NCBI GenBank assembly: GCA_902486425.1 | Contig: CABTOK010000007.1 | Location: forward strand, 372,001-436,000 | Source: UBA11475 sp902486425 | GTDB taxonomy: Bacteria; Bacillota; Clostridia; Christensenellales; Borkfalkiaceae | Length of the DNA stretch: 64,000 bases | Direction: 5' to 3' | Shown here: piece after piece, positions 1-9,048 of the stretch | Numbering within the stretch: position 1 is the stretch's first letter | Layout of the letters: each line of letters starts with the position of its first letter | The notes under the pieces: generated by a model | Seen by the model: the letters and a program-made list of their open reading frames with translations, nothing else | Databases searched by the model: none | Told to the model about the DNA's origin: nothing | Translations under genes and position numbers: made by a program

Positions 1-699
1 ATAGAACTGCGAAATATGCGAATTAAGCCTTGTCAGCTCTTCGTCTATATTCGATTTGTCTGTAAAAAACGCTACTTCGTTCAAAAGCCTCGCTTCGTCG
101 TAGTTTACGTCCTGCAAAAAGTCCGCAACTCTTTCTTTAAGCTTTTCTTTATATTCCGCGGCGACGAGCGGCGCACGCGCTTTTATCTTTTTTACGAGTT
201 CTTCGATGGTTATCATTCTTGCCGACATATCGGCGATGAGTTTTTTGCCTTCGGTAAGACGCATTGCGTTCAGATTGTCCAAAGCGGTTTTTAATGTTTT
301 AAGCACTATGGGTTCTAAAAAGGAATAATCCTTAAAACCGCCGTCGTCCTTTATGACGCCTTCGGAAAACAAAATTCTCGAAACAGAAAAATCGTTCGGA
401 ATGTTAAGAGCGTCCGAAATTTTTTCCGACGCGGCATAATACGCTTTTACGAGACCGTCGTCTAACGAAATCTCGCTGTCCGATTCGTTGGTATCGGAGA
501 ACGAAAGATAAAGATCCGCTCTTCCTCTGTTTATATACTCTTTTACGAGATTCCGCATAGAGTCTTCGAAACAGATAAAAGCTCTCGGAATTTTCGAATT
601 GAAATCAAGATTTCTGTTGTTTACGGTTTTAAGTTCGACTAAAAGGTTTATACCGTTTTCGTGATATTCCGCCCTGCCGTAACCGGTCATACTGTACAT
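1..699 (-). CDS. yicC: YicC/YloC-family endoribonuclease, 3' part missing at window edge
   Basis: The reading frame is open from an ATG at 699 down to base 1 (233 codons) and runs off the left edge, so the C-terminal part is missing; family members are about 290 residues. The N-terminus starts MYSMTGYGRAE, the family signature, followed by a typical VELKTVNNRNLD segment and an NEVAFFTDKSNIDEEL stretch near the edge. A GAGAAAAGGG ribosome site precedes the ATG. YicC proteins are RNA endonucleases that help turn over RNA; the role here is by homology. It lies 130 bp downstream of ligA. A weak promoter (TTGTTT, 16 bp, TAAAAT) may lie in that gap, but co-transcription with ligA is equally possible. 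Confidence 0.9.
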   Translation of the reverse strand, partial: MYSMTGYGRAEYHENGINLLVELKTVNNRNLDFNSKIPRAFICFEDSMRNLVKEYINRGRADLYLSFSDTNESDSEISLDDGLVKAYYAASEKISDALNIPNDFSVSRILFSEGVIKDDGGFKDYSFLEPIVLKTLKTALDNLNAMRLTEGKKLIADMSARMITIEELVKKIKARAPLVAAEYKEKLKERVADFLQDVNYDEARLLNEVAFFTDKSNIDEELTRLNSHISQFY

Positions 700-829
700 A
701 ATTTACCCTTTTCTCTCGTTACGGCCGTCTTTTAATAAAAACAACCGGTTATTTTCTTATTTTATTTATTTTATCATAATATTCTTAAAAAACAAAACTT
801 TTTATAAGGCGTTTAGCGTAATAAAACGA

Positions 830-2791
830 TTATTTTTTAAGCATATTCATAAATTCTTCTTCCGTTATGAGTTTTACGCCCAGTTCTCTCGCTTTTTCGA
901 GCTTGCTTCCAGCGGCTTCGCCGTATAAAACGTAATCGGTTTTTTTCGATACCGAAGACGACGTTTCGCCACCGTTTTTAGCGATTATTTTAGAAGCTTC
1001 GTCCCTCGAATACGTCGGAAGCGTTCCGGTTAAAACGAATTTTTTACCCGAAAAAATTCCACCGCTCACGCTTTTTACTTCGTTTATTTTAACGCCGACC
1101 GCCAGAAGTTCTTTTACTTCGTTTACATTATATTCGTCGGAAAAATAATCTGAAATCGTTTTTGCGGTAATTTCGCCGACGTCCGATACAGAAACCAAAG
1201 TATCGTAATCCGCGGACATAAAATTATTTAAGGTCTTGAAAGTTTTAGCAAGATCTTCCGCTGTTTTTTTGCCTACGTTATCTATTCCGAGAGCGTAAAT
1301 AAAGTTTGAAAGATCAACTGTTTTCGATTTTTCCAGGGCGCGGAACAAATTTGCCGTTTTAAGATTCTTGAATCCGTCAAGTGCGAGTACGTCTTCCTTT
1401 TTAAGTTTGAATAAATCAGAAAATTTTTCCGTTCCGAATTTATCGAAAAACACTCCGGCCGTCATTTCGCTGAAACCGTCTATGTTAAAACCGTTTTTGC
1501 ACGCAAAATTCGTAAGCTTGGCTATAACTCTCGGACGGCAATGCTTGTTCGGACAAAAAATATTGGCTCCCGTTTCGATAAGTTTTGCTCCGCAATACGG
1601 ACAAAATTCCGGTTTTACTATCTCTTCCGAATCGTCGAATACTTCGGTAACGCCTAAAATTTCGGGAATAACTTCGTTGCTGCGCCTTACCAGAACTCTC
1701 GAATTTATCATTACTTTTTTTCTTAAAATATCGCCGTAATTATTAAGAGTAGCTTTTTTAACGGTAGCGCCGGCAAGTTCGACGGGATCCAGAATCGCAA
1801 GCGGAGTAAGCTTACCTGTTCTTCCGACCTGCCATAAAACGTCTTTTAACATCGTCGTTACTTCTTCGGCTTCGAACTTAAAAGCAATTGCCCACTTGGG
1901 GAATTTGTCCGTAAATCCTAAGGCATCTCTTATTGCTATATCGTTTACCTTAATAACTGCGCCGTCTGTTAAAATATCAAGATTTTTTCTGTTTGTTTTT
2001 ATATCGTTTATGGCTGATATAACTTCGCTTTCATTATTGCATACTTTGAAAAAAGGATGAACCTTAAATCCGTTTCGCTTCAAAAATTCAACCTGTTCGA
2101 TCTGCGAAAGCGTACTTCTCCCCGAAATGTAATTTACGTTATAAAACATAATTTCAGGCTTCCTCGATTCTGTAATTTTAGGATCGAGATTTCTTATGGC
2201 TCCCGCAACCGCGTTCCTTGCGTTTTTAAGCGGGTCCGCCGCGGTCTTATTGTACTTTTCGAGAACGGAAAGTCTTATTATCGCTTCACCCTGAACTTCA
2301 ACAATGCCCGATGTATCTATCGTCATCGGATAGCTTTTAATGGTCAGAACCTGTGCGGTAACGTCTTCTCCGATAATTCCGTTTCCTCTTGTTGTGGCCC
2401 TTAAAAACCTGCCGTCTTCGTAAGTTATCGAAATCGTAAGACCATCGAACTTATACTCGACCGTATATTCCGGTTCGATGCTTTCGGCTTTCTTTATTTT
2501 TGCAAAAAACGAATCGAGTTCTTCGGTCGTTGTTGCTTTGTCTAAACTGTACAGTCTTTGAATATGCGCATGCTTTTTAAAAGACGAAATCGGCTCTCCT
2601 CCTACTCTTTTCGTCGGAGAATCGAAAAATATCGTTCCCGTTTCTTTTTCAAGACGTTTCAGTTCGTCGTACAAAGCGTCGTATTCACCGTCCGAAACGG
2701 TAGGATTATCCAGAACGTAATATTCGTATCCGTATCTGTTTAATTTATCCGTCAGATCGCGCATTCTCGAAAAAACAGCCTTATTTTCCAT
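830..2791 (-). CDS. ligA: NAD-dependent DNA ligase
   Basis: This 653-residue protein seals nicks in DNA using NAD as adenylate donor. The adenylated lysine is K114 in EYKFDGLTIS (KFDG rather than the commoner KIDG). It is followed by the OB fold, a four-cysteine zinc finger (CPYCGAKL, then FCPNKHC), helix-hairpin-helix repeats around residues 500-560, and a C-terminal BRCT domain beginning near FVLTGTLPTYSR. Length is normal for bacterial LigA (about 670). GAGAG lies just upstream of the ATG. It starts 26 bp after pcrA ends, the usual pcrA-ligA pairing, so the two probably share a transcript. Confidence 0.97.
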   Translation of the reverse strand: MENKAVFSRMRDLTDKLNRYGYEYYVLDNPTVSDGEYDALYDELKRLEKETGTIFFDSPTKRVGGEPISSFKKHAHIQRLYSLDKATTTEELDSFFAKIKKAESIEPEYTVEYKFDGLTISITYEDGRFLRATTRGNGIIGEDVTAQVLTIKSYPMTIDTSGIVEVQGEAIIRLSVLEKYNKTAADPLKNARNAVAGAIRNLDPKITESRKPEIMFYNVNYISGRSTLSQIEQVEFLKRNGFKVHPFFKVCNNESEVISAINDIKTNRKNLDILTDGAVIKVNDIAIRDALGFTDKFPKWAIAFKFEAEEVTTMLKDVLWQVGRTGKLTPLAILDPVELAGATVKKATLNNYGDILRKKVMINSRVLVRRSNEVIPEILGVTEVFDDSEEIVKPEFCPYCGAKLIETGANIFCPNKHCRPRVIAKLTNFACKNGFNIDGFSEMTAGVFFDKFGTEKFSDLFKLKKEDVLALDGFKNLKTANLFRALEKSKTVDLSNFIYALGIDNVGKKTAEDLAKTFKTLNNFMSADYDTLVSVSDVGEITAKTISDYFSDEYNVNEVKELLAVGVKINEVKSVSGGIFSGKKFVLTGTLPTYSRDEASKIIAKNGGETSSSVSKKTDYVLYGEAAGSKLEKARELGVKLITEEEFMNMLKK

Positions 2792-2817
2792 TTTTCTCTC
2801 CGTTTTGTAGTTTTATT

Positions 2818-5151
2818 TTATCCGATAATCTGTATCGGAGCGAATTTCACGGCGAGTTTTTTCACGCCGTGGCCTTTAAAAGCTATATCCGCGACCATGC
2901 TCGCTCCGACGCCCTGAACGGTAATTATCGTTCCTTCGCCGAAGTTAACGTGTTTTACCTTTGCGCCAGGTCTGAATTTAGTGTAATCGATAGAATTTTG
3001 TCTCGTTTTTTCTGCTTTTTCCTGTTCGATTTTTCGCTGATAATAACCGGAATTGAAGCCGCCGTAAGAACTCGTATCCGGAATATCTTCCGCGCCGTTT
3101 CTCTCGTTATAATCTTTTCTTCCCGAATAATCGGACTTATTGTAACCGCTGCCGGAATTATAAGAATTGTATCGGCTTCCGTAGCCGTTTCCGCCATATG
3201 ACGAATAGCTCTCCGATTCGGGTTTTTTAATCGTTCTTTCCGAAATAACTCCGCAATCTTTTAAAAACCTCGACGCACTCGTTATCGTTCTTTCGCCGTG
3301 TAAAAATCTCGAATCGGCTCTGGACATATAGAGTCTTTCCATCGCTCTCGTTATCGAGACGTACATAAGTCTGCGTTCTTCTTCCTGTTCGCAGTCTTCC
3401 GAAGCTCTTGAAATCGGAAATATTCCTTCTTCAAGCCCTACTATAAATACAACCTTGAATTCAAGACCTTTTACCGCATGAATCGTCGCTATCGAAACGA
3501 CGTCGTCCGAATTTATATCGTCCGTATCCGAACTTAACGTTACCGAATTTACGAAATCCGAAATCATCGCTTCGGGATTGTCCTGCTTGAACTGCACCGC
3601 AGAAGATATGAATTCGTCTATGTTCATCTTACGGTTCTCGTTTTCTTCGGTATCTTCCGAAAACGCACTTAAAAATCTCGTATCGTCCACAACCGCTTTT
3701 ATAAATTCGTCGAGTTCCAGCTCTTCCGACTTCGCCTGAAGCGAATATAAAAGCTTCCTGAGTTCGATAAATTTGTTTTTAGCCGCGCCGCTTATTGCGG
3801 GATCGGTTTCTATATCAGCAAGACAATCGAACATCGACTTGCCCTTTTCGGCTGAAGACATTAAAAGAGCGTTTACGGATTTTTCGCCTATTCCGCGTTT
3901 CGGACAGTTCACTATTCTTATAAAAGACTCATTGTCTTTTGTGTTATTTATAAGTTTTATATATCCCAAAAGGTCTTTTATTTCTTTACGCTCGTAGAAT
4001 CTGAACCCGCCGTAAATCTTATAAGGAATGTTATACTTCAAAAATTCCTGTTCGTACCCGCGTGAAAGTGCGTTTAATCTCATTAAAACGGCAAAATCTT
4101 TATATTTATAATTATAGCCGTTCATGAGCTTTTTTATCTGCACCGCCACGTACGAGGCTTCCGTTCTGTCGTCGGGCGCATCGTAATATACAACGTCCGC
4201 ACCGTCGCCGTTTTCGGTCCACAAAACTTTGTCTCTTCTTTCTTTGTTTTTGCCTATGACTTTATTTGCAAGCGACAAAATACGCTTCGTCGAACGGTAA
4301 TTCTGTTCGAGCTTGTAAACCTTTGTTCCCTTGAATATCTTATCAAAATCGAGAATATTCGATAAATCGGCGCCGCGCCAGCCGTAAATACTCTGATCGT
4401 CGTCGCCTACCGCAAATAAATTGCCGTGATATTTGGCGAGAATTTTTACGATAAGAAACTGAACCCTGTTCGTGTCCTGAAACTCGTCCACATGAACGTA
4501 TCTGAATTTTTTCGAATAATATTCGGCAACTTCCGGATAATCAAGAAAAACTTTCACCGTTTTTACGAGTATATCGTCGAAATCAAGCGCATTAGACTCG
4601 AAAAGAAGTCTTTCGTACTCCAAAAGAGCTTTAAGATAAAGTTCTCCGTTTCGTACGTAAGGATTATCCTTAAAAAATTCTTCGGGAGTCTGATATCTGT
4701 TTTTCGCTTCCGATATGTAATTTTTTATGGTTTTTGCGTGCTTGTCCGCAGGTAGTCCTATAGAATCGCATATGCGCTTTACTACTTTATCTTTATCCGT
4801 TTCGTCATATATTGTAAAATTGCGGGTATAACCAAGCCTTTCGATACACGAACGCAGAATTTTCACGCACATGCTGTGTATAGTACTGCACCACATTCTG
4901 TCTACGTCCGGAATAAAACTATAAAGCCTGTCCTTCATTTCTTTCGCCGCTTTGTTCGTGAACGTTATCGCCAAAATTTCGGAAGGACTAATGTCCTTTT
5001 CAAGCACAAGATAAGCTATTCTCGAAGTAAGTACTCTTGTCTTTCCGCTTCCTGCGCCCGCTATTACGAGAACGGGACCTTCGGTATCGAGAACGGGTTT
5101 AAGCTGCGATTCGTTAAGTTTTAATAATAAATTTTCAACTATCTGATTCAT
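2818..5151 (-). CDS. pcrA: ATP-dependent DNA helicase PcrA/UvrD
   Basis: A superfamily 1A 3'-5' helicase of 777 residues, used in DNA repair and plasmid/replication conflicts. It has Walker A AGAGSGKT near residue 32, the DEFQDTNR Walker B box, GDDDQSIYGWRGAD motif III, and late motifs VSITRAMERLYMSRA. The last 55 residues (from about 723) form the Tudor-like domain typical of PcrA that contacts RNA polymerase. Between them, about residues 645-722, is a glycine/tyrosine/serine-rich linker. The start lies 3 bp after the stop of the upstream dehydrogenase and has no good ribosome site, so translation is probably coupled. ligA follows. Confidence 0.97.
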   Translation of the reverse strand: MNQIVENLLLKLNESQLKPVLDTEGPVLVIAGAGSGKTRVLTSRIAYLVLEKDISPSEILAITFTNKAAKEMKDRLYSFIPDVDRMWCSTIHSMCVKILRSCIERLGYTRNFTIYDETDKDKVVKRICDSIGLPADKHAKTIKNYISEAKNRYQTPEEFFKDNPYVRNGELYLKALLEYERLLFESNALDFDDILVKTVKVFLDYPEVAEYYSKKFRYVHVDEFQDTNRVQFLIVKILAKYHGNLFAVGDDDQSIYGWRGADLSNILDFDKIFKGTKVYKLEQNYRSTKRILSLANKVIGKNKERRDKVLWTENGDGADVVYYDAPDDRTEASYVAVQIKKLMNGYNYKYKDFAVLMRLNALSRGYEQEFLKYNIPYKIYGGFRFYERKEIKDLLGYIKLINNTKDNESFIRIVNCPKRGIGEKSVNALLMSSAEKGKSMFDCLADIETDPAISGAAKNKFIELRKLLYSLQAKSEELELDEFIKAVVDDTRFLSAFSEDTEENENRKMNIDEFISSAVQFKQDNPEAMISDFVNSVTLSSDTDDINSDDVVSIATIHAVKGLEFKVVFIVGLEEGIFPISRASEDCEQEEERRLMYVSITRAMERLYMSRADSRFLHGERTITSASRFLKDCGVISERTIKKPESESYSSYGGNGYGSRYNSYNSGSGYNKSDYSGRKDYNERNGAEDIPDTSSYGGFNSGYYQRKIEQEKAEKTRQNSIDYTKFRPGAKVKHVNFGEGTIITVQGVGASMVADIAFKGHGVKKLAVKFAPIQIIG

Positions 5152-5154
5152 GTC

Positions 5155-5952
5155 TTAATTTTTAGTCGATTCTTCTTTTTGCTTTTTGTTGAGTTTTTGC
5201 TGATTCATCCATACGCTCATTACAAACGAATGGGGCATTATTTTACATAAAAATGCCTGTAATCTTGCGATAAATCCGTATTTCGAAACGTCTTTGCCTT
5301 TTTTTACGTCTCTGTAAGCGCGTTTTACTATATCTTCGGGCTTATACATCGCAACGTATTTTTTTACGATCGGTTCTTTCGTGGTCGCCGCTCTATTAAA
5401 AAAGTTTGTTTTCGTCCAGAACGGACATACGGCGGTTACGGTAATTCCGCGCGGCTTTAATTCTCTGTTAAGCGCTCTCGAAAAATACAACACATAAGCC
5501 TTCGTCGCCGCATAAACGTTTATATAAGGAATAGGCTGAAACGCTGCTACCGAGGCTATATTTACGATTTTAGAACCTTTTCCCATATATTTGAGGGTAA
5601 GAACAGACAGTGCGGTTACGCCTTTGCAATTAAGATCTATCATATTAAGACTTTCAGACAAAGGATAATCGTCCGTCGCGTCGAACTTTCCGAATCCGCT
5701 GCAATTTATAAGCAGCTTTACATCGGGATTTTTTTCTTTAAGAATATTTTCGAATTCTTCGTAAGAAGCTTCCGAAGACAAATCCATAGAAATAGGCACG
5801 ATATTGGAATCAGTTTCGGTTTTAAGTTCTTCAAGGTTATTTTTATTCCTTGCTATAACCCATACTTCGTCAAACGTTCCGTATGTTTTAAGTTGTCTTA
5901 CAAATTCTTTGCCTATTCCGCTCGAAGCACCCGTTATAATCGCCGTGGTCAT
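5155..5952 (-). CDS. Short-chain dehydrogenase/reductase
   Basis: A 265-residue classical SDR with an N-terminal Rossmann fold: the cofactor glycine motif TGASSGIG lies at residues 8-15, NCSGFG stands for the NNAG box, and the catalytic tetrad is visible as the serine in NIASVAA and the YAATK tyrosine/lysine pair. The lysine- and glutamine-rich tail after residue 240 is probably disordered. The substrate cannot be told from sequence; the closest-looking group is the DltE/YqjQ-like reductases. AAGGA lies 8 bases before the ATG. It lies between a FAD-dependent oxidoreductase and pcrA on one strand, with only 3 bp to pcrA. Confidence 0.9.
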   Translation of the reverse strand: MTTAIITGASSGIGKEFVRQLKTYGTFDEVWVIARNKNNLEELKTETDSNIVPISMDLSSEASYEEFENILKEKNPDVKLLINCSGFGKFDATDDYPLSESLNMIDLNCKGVTALSVLTLKYMGKGSKIVNIASVAAFQPIPYINVYAATKAYVLYFSRALNRELKPRGITVTAVCPFWTKTNFFNRAATTKEPIVKKYVAMYKPEDIVKRAYRDVKKGKDVSKYGFIARLQAFLCKIMPHSFVMSVWMNQQKLNKKQKEESTKN

Positions 5953-6016
5953 TAATTTTTCCTTATATTAATAAATTATGTCTGAAATAAAAGATTGCAA
6001 TTTAATCTTAATTTTA

Positions 6017-7555
6017 CTATGCTTTTTTGTATTTATTCAAAAGCTTTTCTGCGATAGTCAACCCGTCTATCGCAGAACTCATTATTCCGCCTGCGAAACC
6101 TACTTCGCCCACCGGATAAAGGTTAAAAATGCCTTTGGCAAAGCCTTCGTCTTCCCTTACTATTCTTACTGGAGACGACGTTCTTGTCTCTACGGCGGTA
6201 AGAACCGCTTCGGGGTCGGCAAAACCATTTAAGCGTTTATTCATATCGGCTATCGCTTTTTTCAAAGCCGCGTTTAATTCTTCCGAAAACAATTTATTGA
6301 GATCGCAGAACCTCGTCCACGGATAAGTCGGTTTTATTTTGCCGAACTTTTCGGACTTTTTACCATTCAGATAATCGCCCAATAATTGGCAAGGAGCGGA
6401 ATAATCTTCACCGCCCATTTTAAATGCCGACTTTTCAAGATTTTCAAGATATTCTATTCCGGACAAGGTATCTTCGCCGTAATCGGATGATCTTACCTGA
6501 ACGACAAGAGCGCTGTTCGCATTTACGCCGTCTCTTAAAAAATTGCTCATTCCGTTTGTTACCACATGTCCGTTTTCGCTTGTCGCCGGCATAACGAAAC
6601 CGCCCGGACACATACAAAAAGTAAAAACTCCCCTTTCGGAAGCATGACTCACGAGCTTGTAGTCGGAAACAGGCAGTCGTTCGTCGTAATCTTTACCGTA
6701 CTGCGCTTCGTTTATATTCTTTTGCAGATGCTCTATTCTGAACCCGACGGCGGTATCCTTCTTTTCCATACAGACGCCTTTTTTATAAAGCATCCTGTAT
6801 GTAGCTCTTGAAGAATGACCTATCGCAATCACAAGACATTCCGGTTCGATTTTCGTTTTATCGCCGTTTATCGATGTCAGTTCAATTGATTTTACTCTTC
6901 CTTCACGTATAACGCAATCGGTAAAACTTGTCTCGAATAAAAACTTTCCGCCGAAAGCCATAATTTCGTTTCTGATATTTTTAATAACACCCGGCAAAAC
7001 GTCGCTGCCGATGTGAGGCTTATTTGAATATAAAATTTCTTCGTCGGCGCCGTGCGATACAAACTCGTTCAGAATAAAGTCTTTTTTATCTGAATTTACG
7101 CCGGTATTTAATTTTCCGTCCGAAAACGTTCCTGCTCCGCCTTCCCCGAACTGAATATTCGTCAAAGTCGAAAGCTCTTTCGTATTATAAAAATTATTTA
7201 TAATTTCTTTCCGTTTATCTACGTCCGCTCCGCGTTCGACGACTATCGGATTAAATCCTTCTCTCGCTAGTTTAAGTGCGAAAAACAGTCCCGAAGGTCC
7301 GCTGCCGACTATCACTACGGGGTTTTCGGGATAATTATATTCAATCTTTTTTTTCTTTTCCGGAACAGGCGGAGTTATCGCTACTTCTATAGAAACAACA
7401 TAGTGAATATCGTTCTTTTTTCTTGCGTCTATCGATTTTTTGAGTATCTTAAAATAGCCGACTTTACTTAACGGGATTTTAGCTTCCTTTGCGGCTTTTA
7501 TTTTTAATGATTCGTCGGTATCTCCGATATTTTGTCTTAAATTACGAATTATCAT
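6017..7555 (-). CDS. FAD-dependent dehydrogenase of COG2509 type
   Basis: This 512-residue protein has an N-terminal alpha/beta domain (about 1-80), then a FAD-binding Rossmann fold with the dinucleotide motif VVIVGSGPSGLFFALKLA and its partner acidic residue in VVERG. A second glycine-rich box appears in NIQFGEGGAGTFSDGKL. The C-terminal GEVGFAGGIMSSAIDGL is the usual last FAD-contact motif. Proteins of this family (uncharacterised FAD-dependent dehydrogenases) are widespread in Clostridia, but their substrate is unknown. No clear ribosome site precedes the ATG. The SDR gene follows after 64 bp. Confidence 0.9.
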   Translation of the reverse strand: MIIRNLRQNIGDTDESLKIKAAKEAKIPLSKVGYFKILKKSIDARKKNDIHYVVSIEVAITPPVPEKKKKIEYNYPENPVVIVGSGPSGLFFALKLAREGFNPIVVERGADVDKRKEIINNFYNTKELSTLTNIQFGEGGAGTFSDGKLNTGVNSDKKDFILNEFVSHGADEEILYSNKPHIGSDVLPGVIKNIRNEIMAFGGKFLFETSFTDCVIREGRVKSIELTSINGDKTKIEPECLVIAIGHSSRATYRMLYKKGVCMEKKDTAVGFRIEHLQKNINEAQYGKDYDERLPVSDYKLVSHASERGVFTFCMCPGGFVMPATSENGHVVTNGMSNFLRDGVNANSALVVQVRSSDYGEDTLSGIEYLENLEKSAFKMGGEDYSAPCQLLGDYLNGKKSEKFGKIKPTYPWTRFCDLNKLFSEELNAALKKAIADMNKRLNGFADPEAVLTAVETRTSSPVRIVREDEGFAKGIFNLYPVGEVGFAGGIMSSAIDGLTIAEKLLNKYKKA

Positions 7556-7600
7556 CTTAAAGTAAAATTATGGTTTTAAGCCGAAAACGCGGCTGTTATC

Positions 7601-7644
7601 AAAAAAATAAAAGGCGAACAGTAAAACCCGCTGCTTTGCCTTTT
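7601..7644 (-). terminator. Intrinsic terminator after the small membrane protein gene
   Basis: On the minus strand an imperfect hairpin (arms 7631-7644 and 7609-7621, core AAAAGGC/GCCTTTT) is followed by a T-rich run at 7608-7601. It sits 17 bp after the stop of the 88-residue gene and before the FAD-dependent oxidoreductase. Confidence 0.7.
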
Positions 7645-7660
7645 ACTTTACAATTTATTT

Positions 7661-7927
7661 TTATAATACGTCCGCCGCAATAAAAGCCGAATTAAAAATA
7701 GAATTAAATACGTCTTTTATCCAGTCCACGGCTATCGTAATATAGTTTCCTAAAAATATATTTATCAAAAGTCCGCCGACCAAAAGACCGATGACGAACA
7801 TGACCAGCCTGTCGATTTTTGTAAAGCTCCCTATAACCCAAAGCACGCCCATAAGAATAGGAACAAAAAACAACAAGATTTTCAAAAATATATTTGCATT
7901 TTTATACCATGCGAAAAAAGAGTTCAT
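7661..7927 (-). CDS. Small membrane protein, unknown function
   Basis: An 88-residue protein not assigned to any family. It starts with an amphipathic stretch (MNSFFAWYKNANIF), then two or three hydrophobic segments: about residues 14-32 (LKILLFFVPILMGVLWVIG), 41-58 (LVMFVIGLLVGGLLINIF), and a weaker one near 63-85. Support for a real gene comes from its own candidate promoter upstream (8006-8034), a terminator 17 bp downstream, and isolation between two unrelated genes. The ribosome site is weak (AGTGAAGA). Function cannot be inferred. Confidence 0.6.
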   Translation of the reverse strand: MNSFFAWYKNANIFLKILLFFVPILMGVLWVIGSFTKIDRLVMFVIGLLVGGLLINIFLGNYITIAVDWIKDVFNSIFNSAFIAADVL

Positions 7928-8005
7928 TCTTCACTAAAAACATAAAAGCCTTAAAGATAAATCTTATAAAGCAAAAATATCTCCCTTTATATTGTTATAT
8001 ATTAT

Positions 8006-8034
8006 ATATTAACATTATAAAACGATTTAATCAA
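8006..8034 (-). promoter_or_regulatory. Candidate sigma-A promoter for the small membrane protein
   Basis: Read on the minus strand, TTGATT (8034-8029) is separated by 17 bp from TAATAT (8011-8006). It would give a leader of about 70 nt before the 88-residue gene. The region is very AT-rich, so a chance match is possible. Confidence 0.5.
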
Positions 8035-8098
8035 GAGAATTTTTTAAAAATACAAAACATTTGTTTATTTCGCTTTTTCGGATCGTTTTATTTCAAAT

Positions 8099-8920
8099 TT
8101 ATTTTAAAATATCTGTTCCGAAAAATCTTATAAAATTCTTTGATAAAATGTTTTCGTTGTCGCAAGCTTTAAGGTTAAGTTCCGTGAATCTTTTTAATTC
8201 TTCGTCCGGACTCCACATAGGATAATCGCTTCCGAAAAAGAACCTTTCCGATCCGTATTTATTTATGAGTTCCTTTATCCTTTTTTTACTTAAATACATT
8301 ATCGAGGACGAAGTATCGAAATAAAGATTGTCTTTTATTTCGTGATTTTTTAATACCGCTTCGTAATATTCGGCTTTCTCCCATATCTTGTACGCCCCGA
8401 AGTGAGCTGCGATAACTTGTTGGTTTTTAAAATTACAAAGCATCTTCACCACTCTTTCCGGCGAAGAATAATCTTCTCTATTATCCCCTGTATGAAAAAG
8501 TATCGGAAGCCTTCCGTCTATAATTTCATACATTTTAAAAGCTTTCTCCTCGTCGATAAAAAACTTCTGGAAATCCGGATGGAGCTTTATTCCTTTAAAT
8601 CCGTAAGAAATCATTTTTTCGACTTCTTTTTCCGTTTCGGCTTTATCCATATCGGGATGAAGCGTTCCGAATCCGATAAGTTTTTTATTTTTATCGCATT
8701 CCGATTTTATAAAGTCGTTTATATTCGGAACCTGCATTTTAACCGTCGCCGCCGAATGCACGAAATATTTCGTTATCCCTGCGTCTTTACCTGAATTCAC
8801 GAGCGTTTCGGCAGTGCCGTCTCCGAACATAGAATGATTATAAAAAGCACCTATGCTTTTTACTGCCTTATCTGCAATCTTGTATGGATAAATATGTGCG
8901 TGTATATCAAAAACTTCCAT
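8099..8920 (-). CDS. Amidohydrolase-family metal-dependent hydrolase
   Basis: A 273-residue TIM-barrel protein of the amidohydrolase-2 (COG2159) type. The metal-binding HxH motif is in the first strand (DIHAHIYP), later ligands look like the histidine in KLHPDF, the histidine in AAHFGA, and the aspartate in FFGSDYPMW. Such proteins hydrolyse or decarboxylate small ring or amide compounds; the substrate here cannot be predicted. No ribosome site lies before the ATG. A strong promoter ends 6 bases upstream of it, so the mRNA is probably leaderless. It is separated from lacZ by 128 bp and seems to be transcribed alone. Confidence 0.87.
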   Translation of the reverse strand: MEVFDIHAHIYPYKIADKAVKSIGAFYNHSMFGDGTAETLVNSGKDAGITKYFVHSAATVKMQVPNINDFIKSECDKNKKLIGFGTLHPDMDKAETEKEVEKMISYGFKGIKLHPDFQKFFIDEEKAFKMYEIIDGRLPILFHTGDNREDYSSPERVVKMLCNFKNQQVIAAHFGAYKIWEKAEYYEAVLKNHEIKDNLYFDTSSSIMYLSKKRIKELINKYGSERFFFGSDYPMWSPDEELKRFTELNLKACDNENILSKNFIRFFGTDILK

Positions 8921-8926
8921 ATTAAA

Positions 8927-8954
8927 ATTATACCAGAATTTTAAGTTGAATCAA
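8927..8954 (-). promoter_or_regulatory. Sigma-A promoter giving a probable leaderless amidohydrolase mRNA
   Basis: Minus strand: -35 TTGATT (8954-8949), 16-bp spacer, extended -10 TGGTATAAT (hexamer 8932-8927), then a 6-base discriminator TTTAAT directly before the ATG at 8920. The expected start point is the A of the ATG. There is no Shine-Dalgarno sequence. Confidence 0.8.
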
Positions 8955-8998
8955 AATAATTATCATAGCCGGACGAGTTTTTAAGAAAATTTTAAACT

Positions 8999-9030
8999 CA
9001 AAAAGGAGCGTCGCAAAACACCCCTTTTTA
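8999..9030 (-). terminator. Probable terminator downstream of lacZ
   Basis: AAAAAGGAG and a matching CACCCCTTTTT flank a short loop, giving an imperfect hairpin with A/T flanks on both sides, 19 bp beyond the lacZ stop. The stem has one mismatch, so strength is uncertain. Confidence 0.5.
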
Positions 9031-9048
9031 TTTTTTTATTCCGAAACT

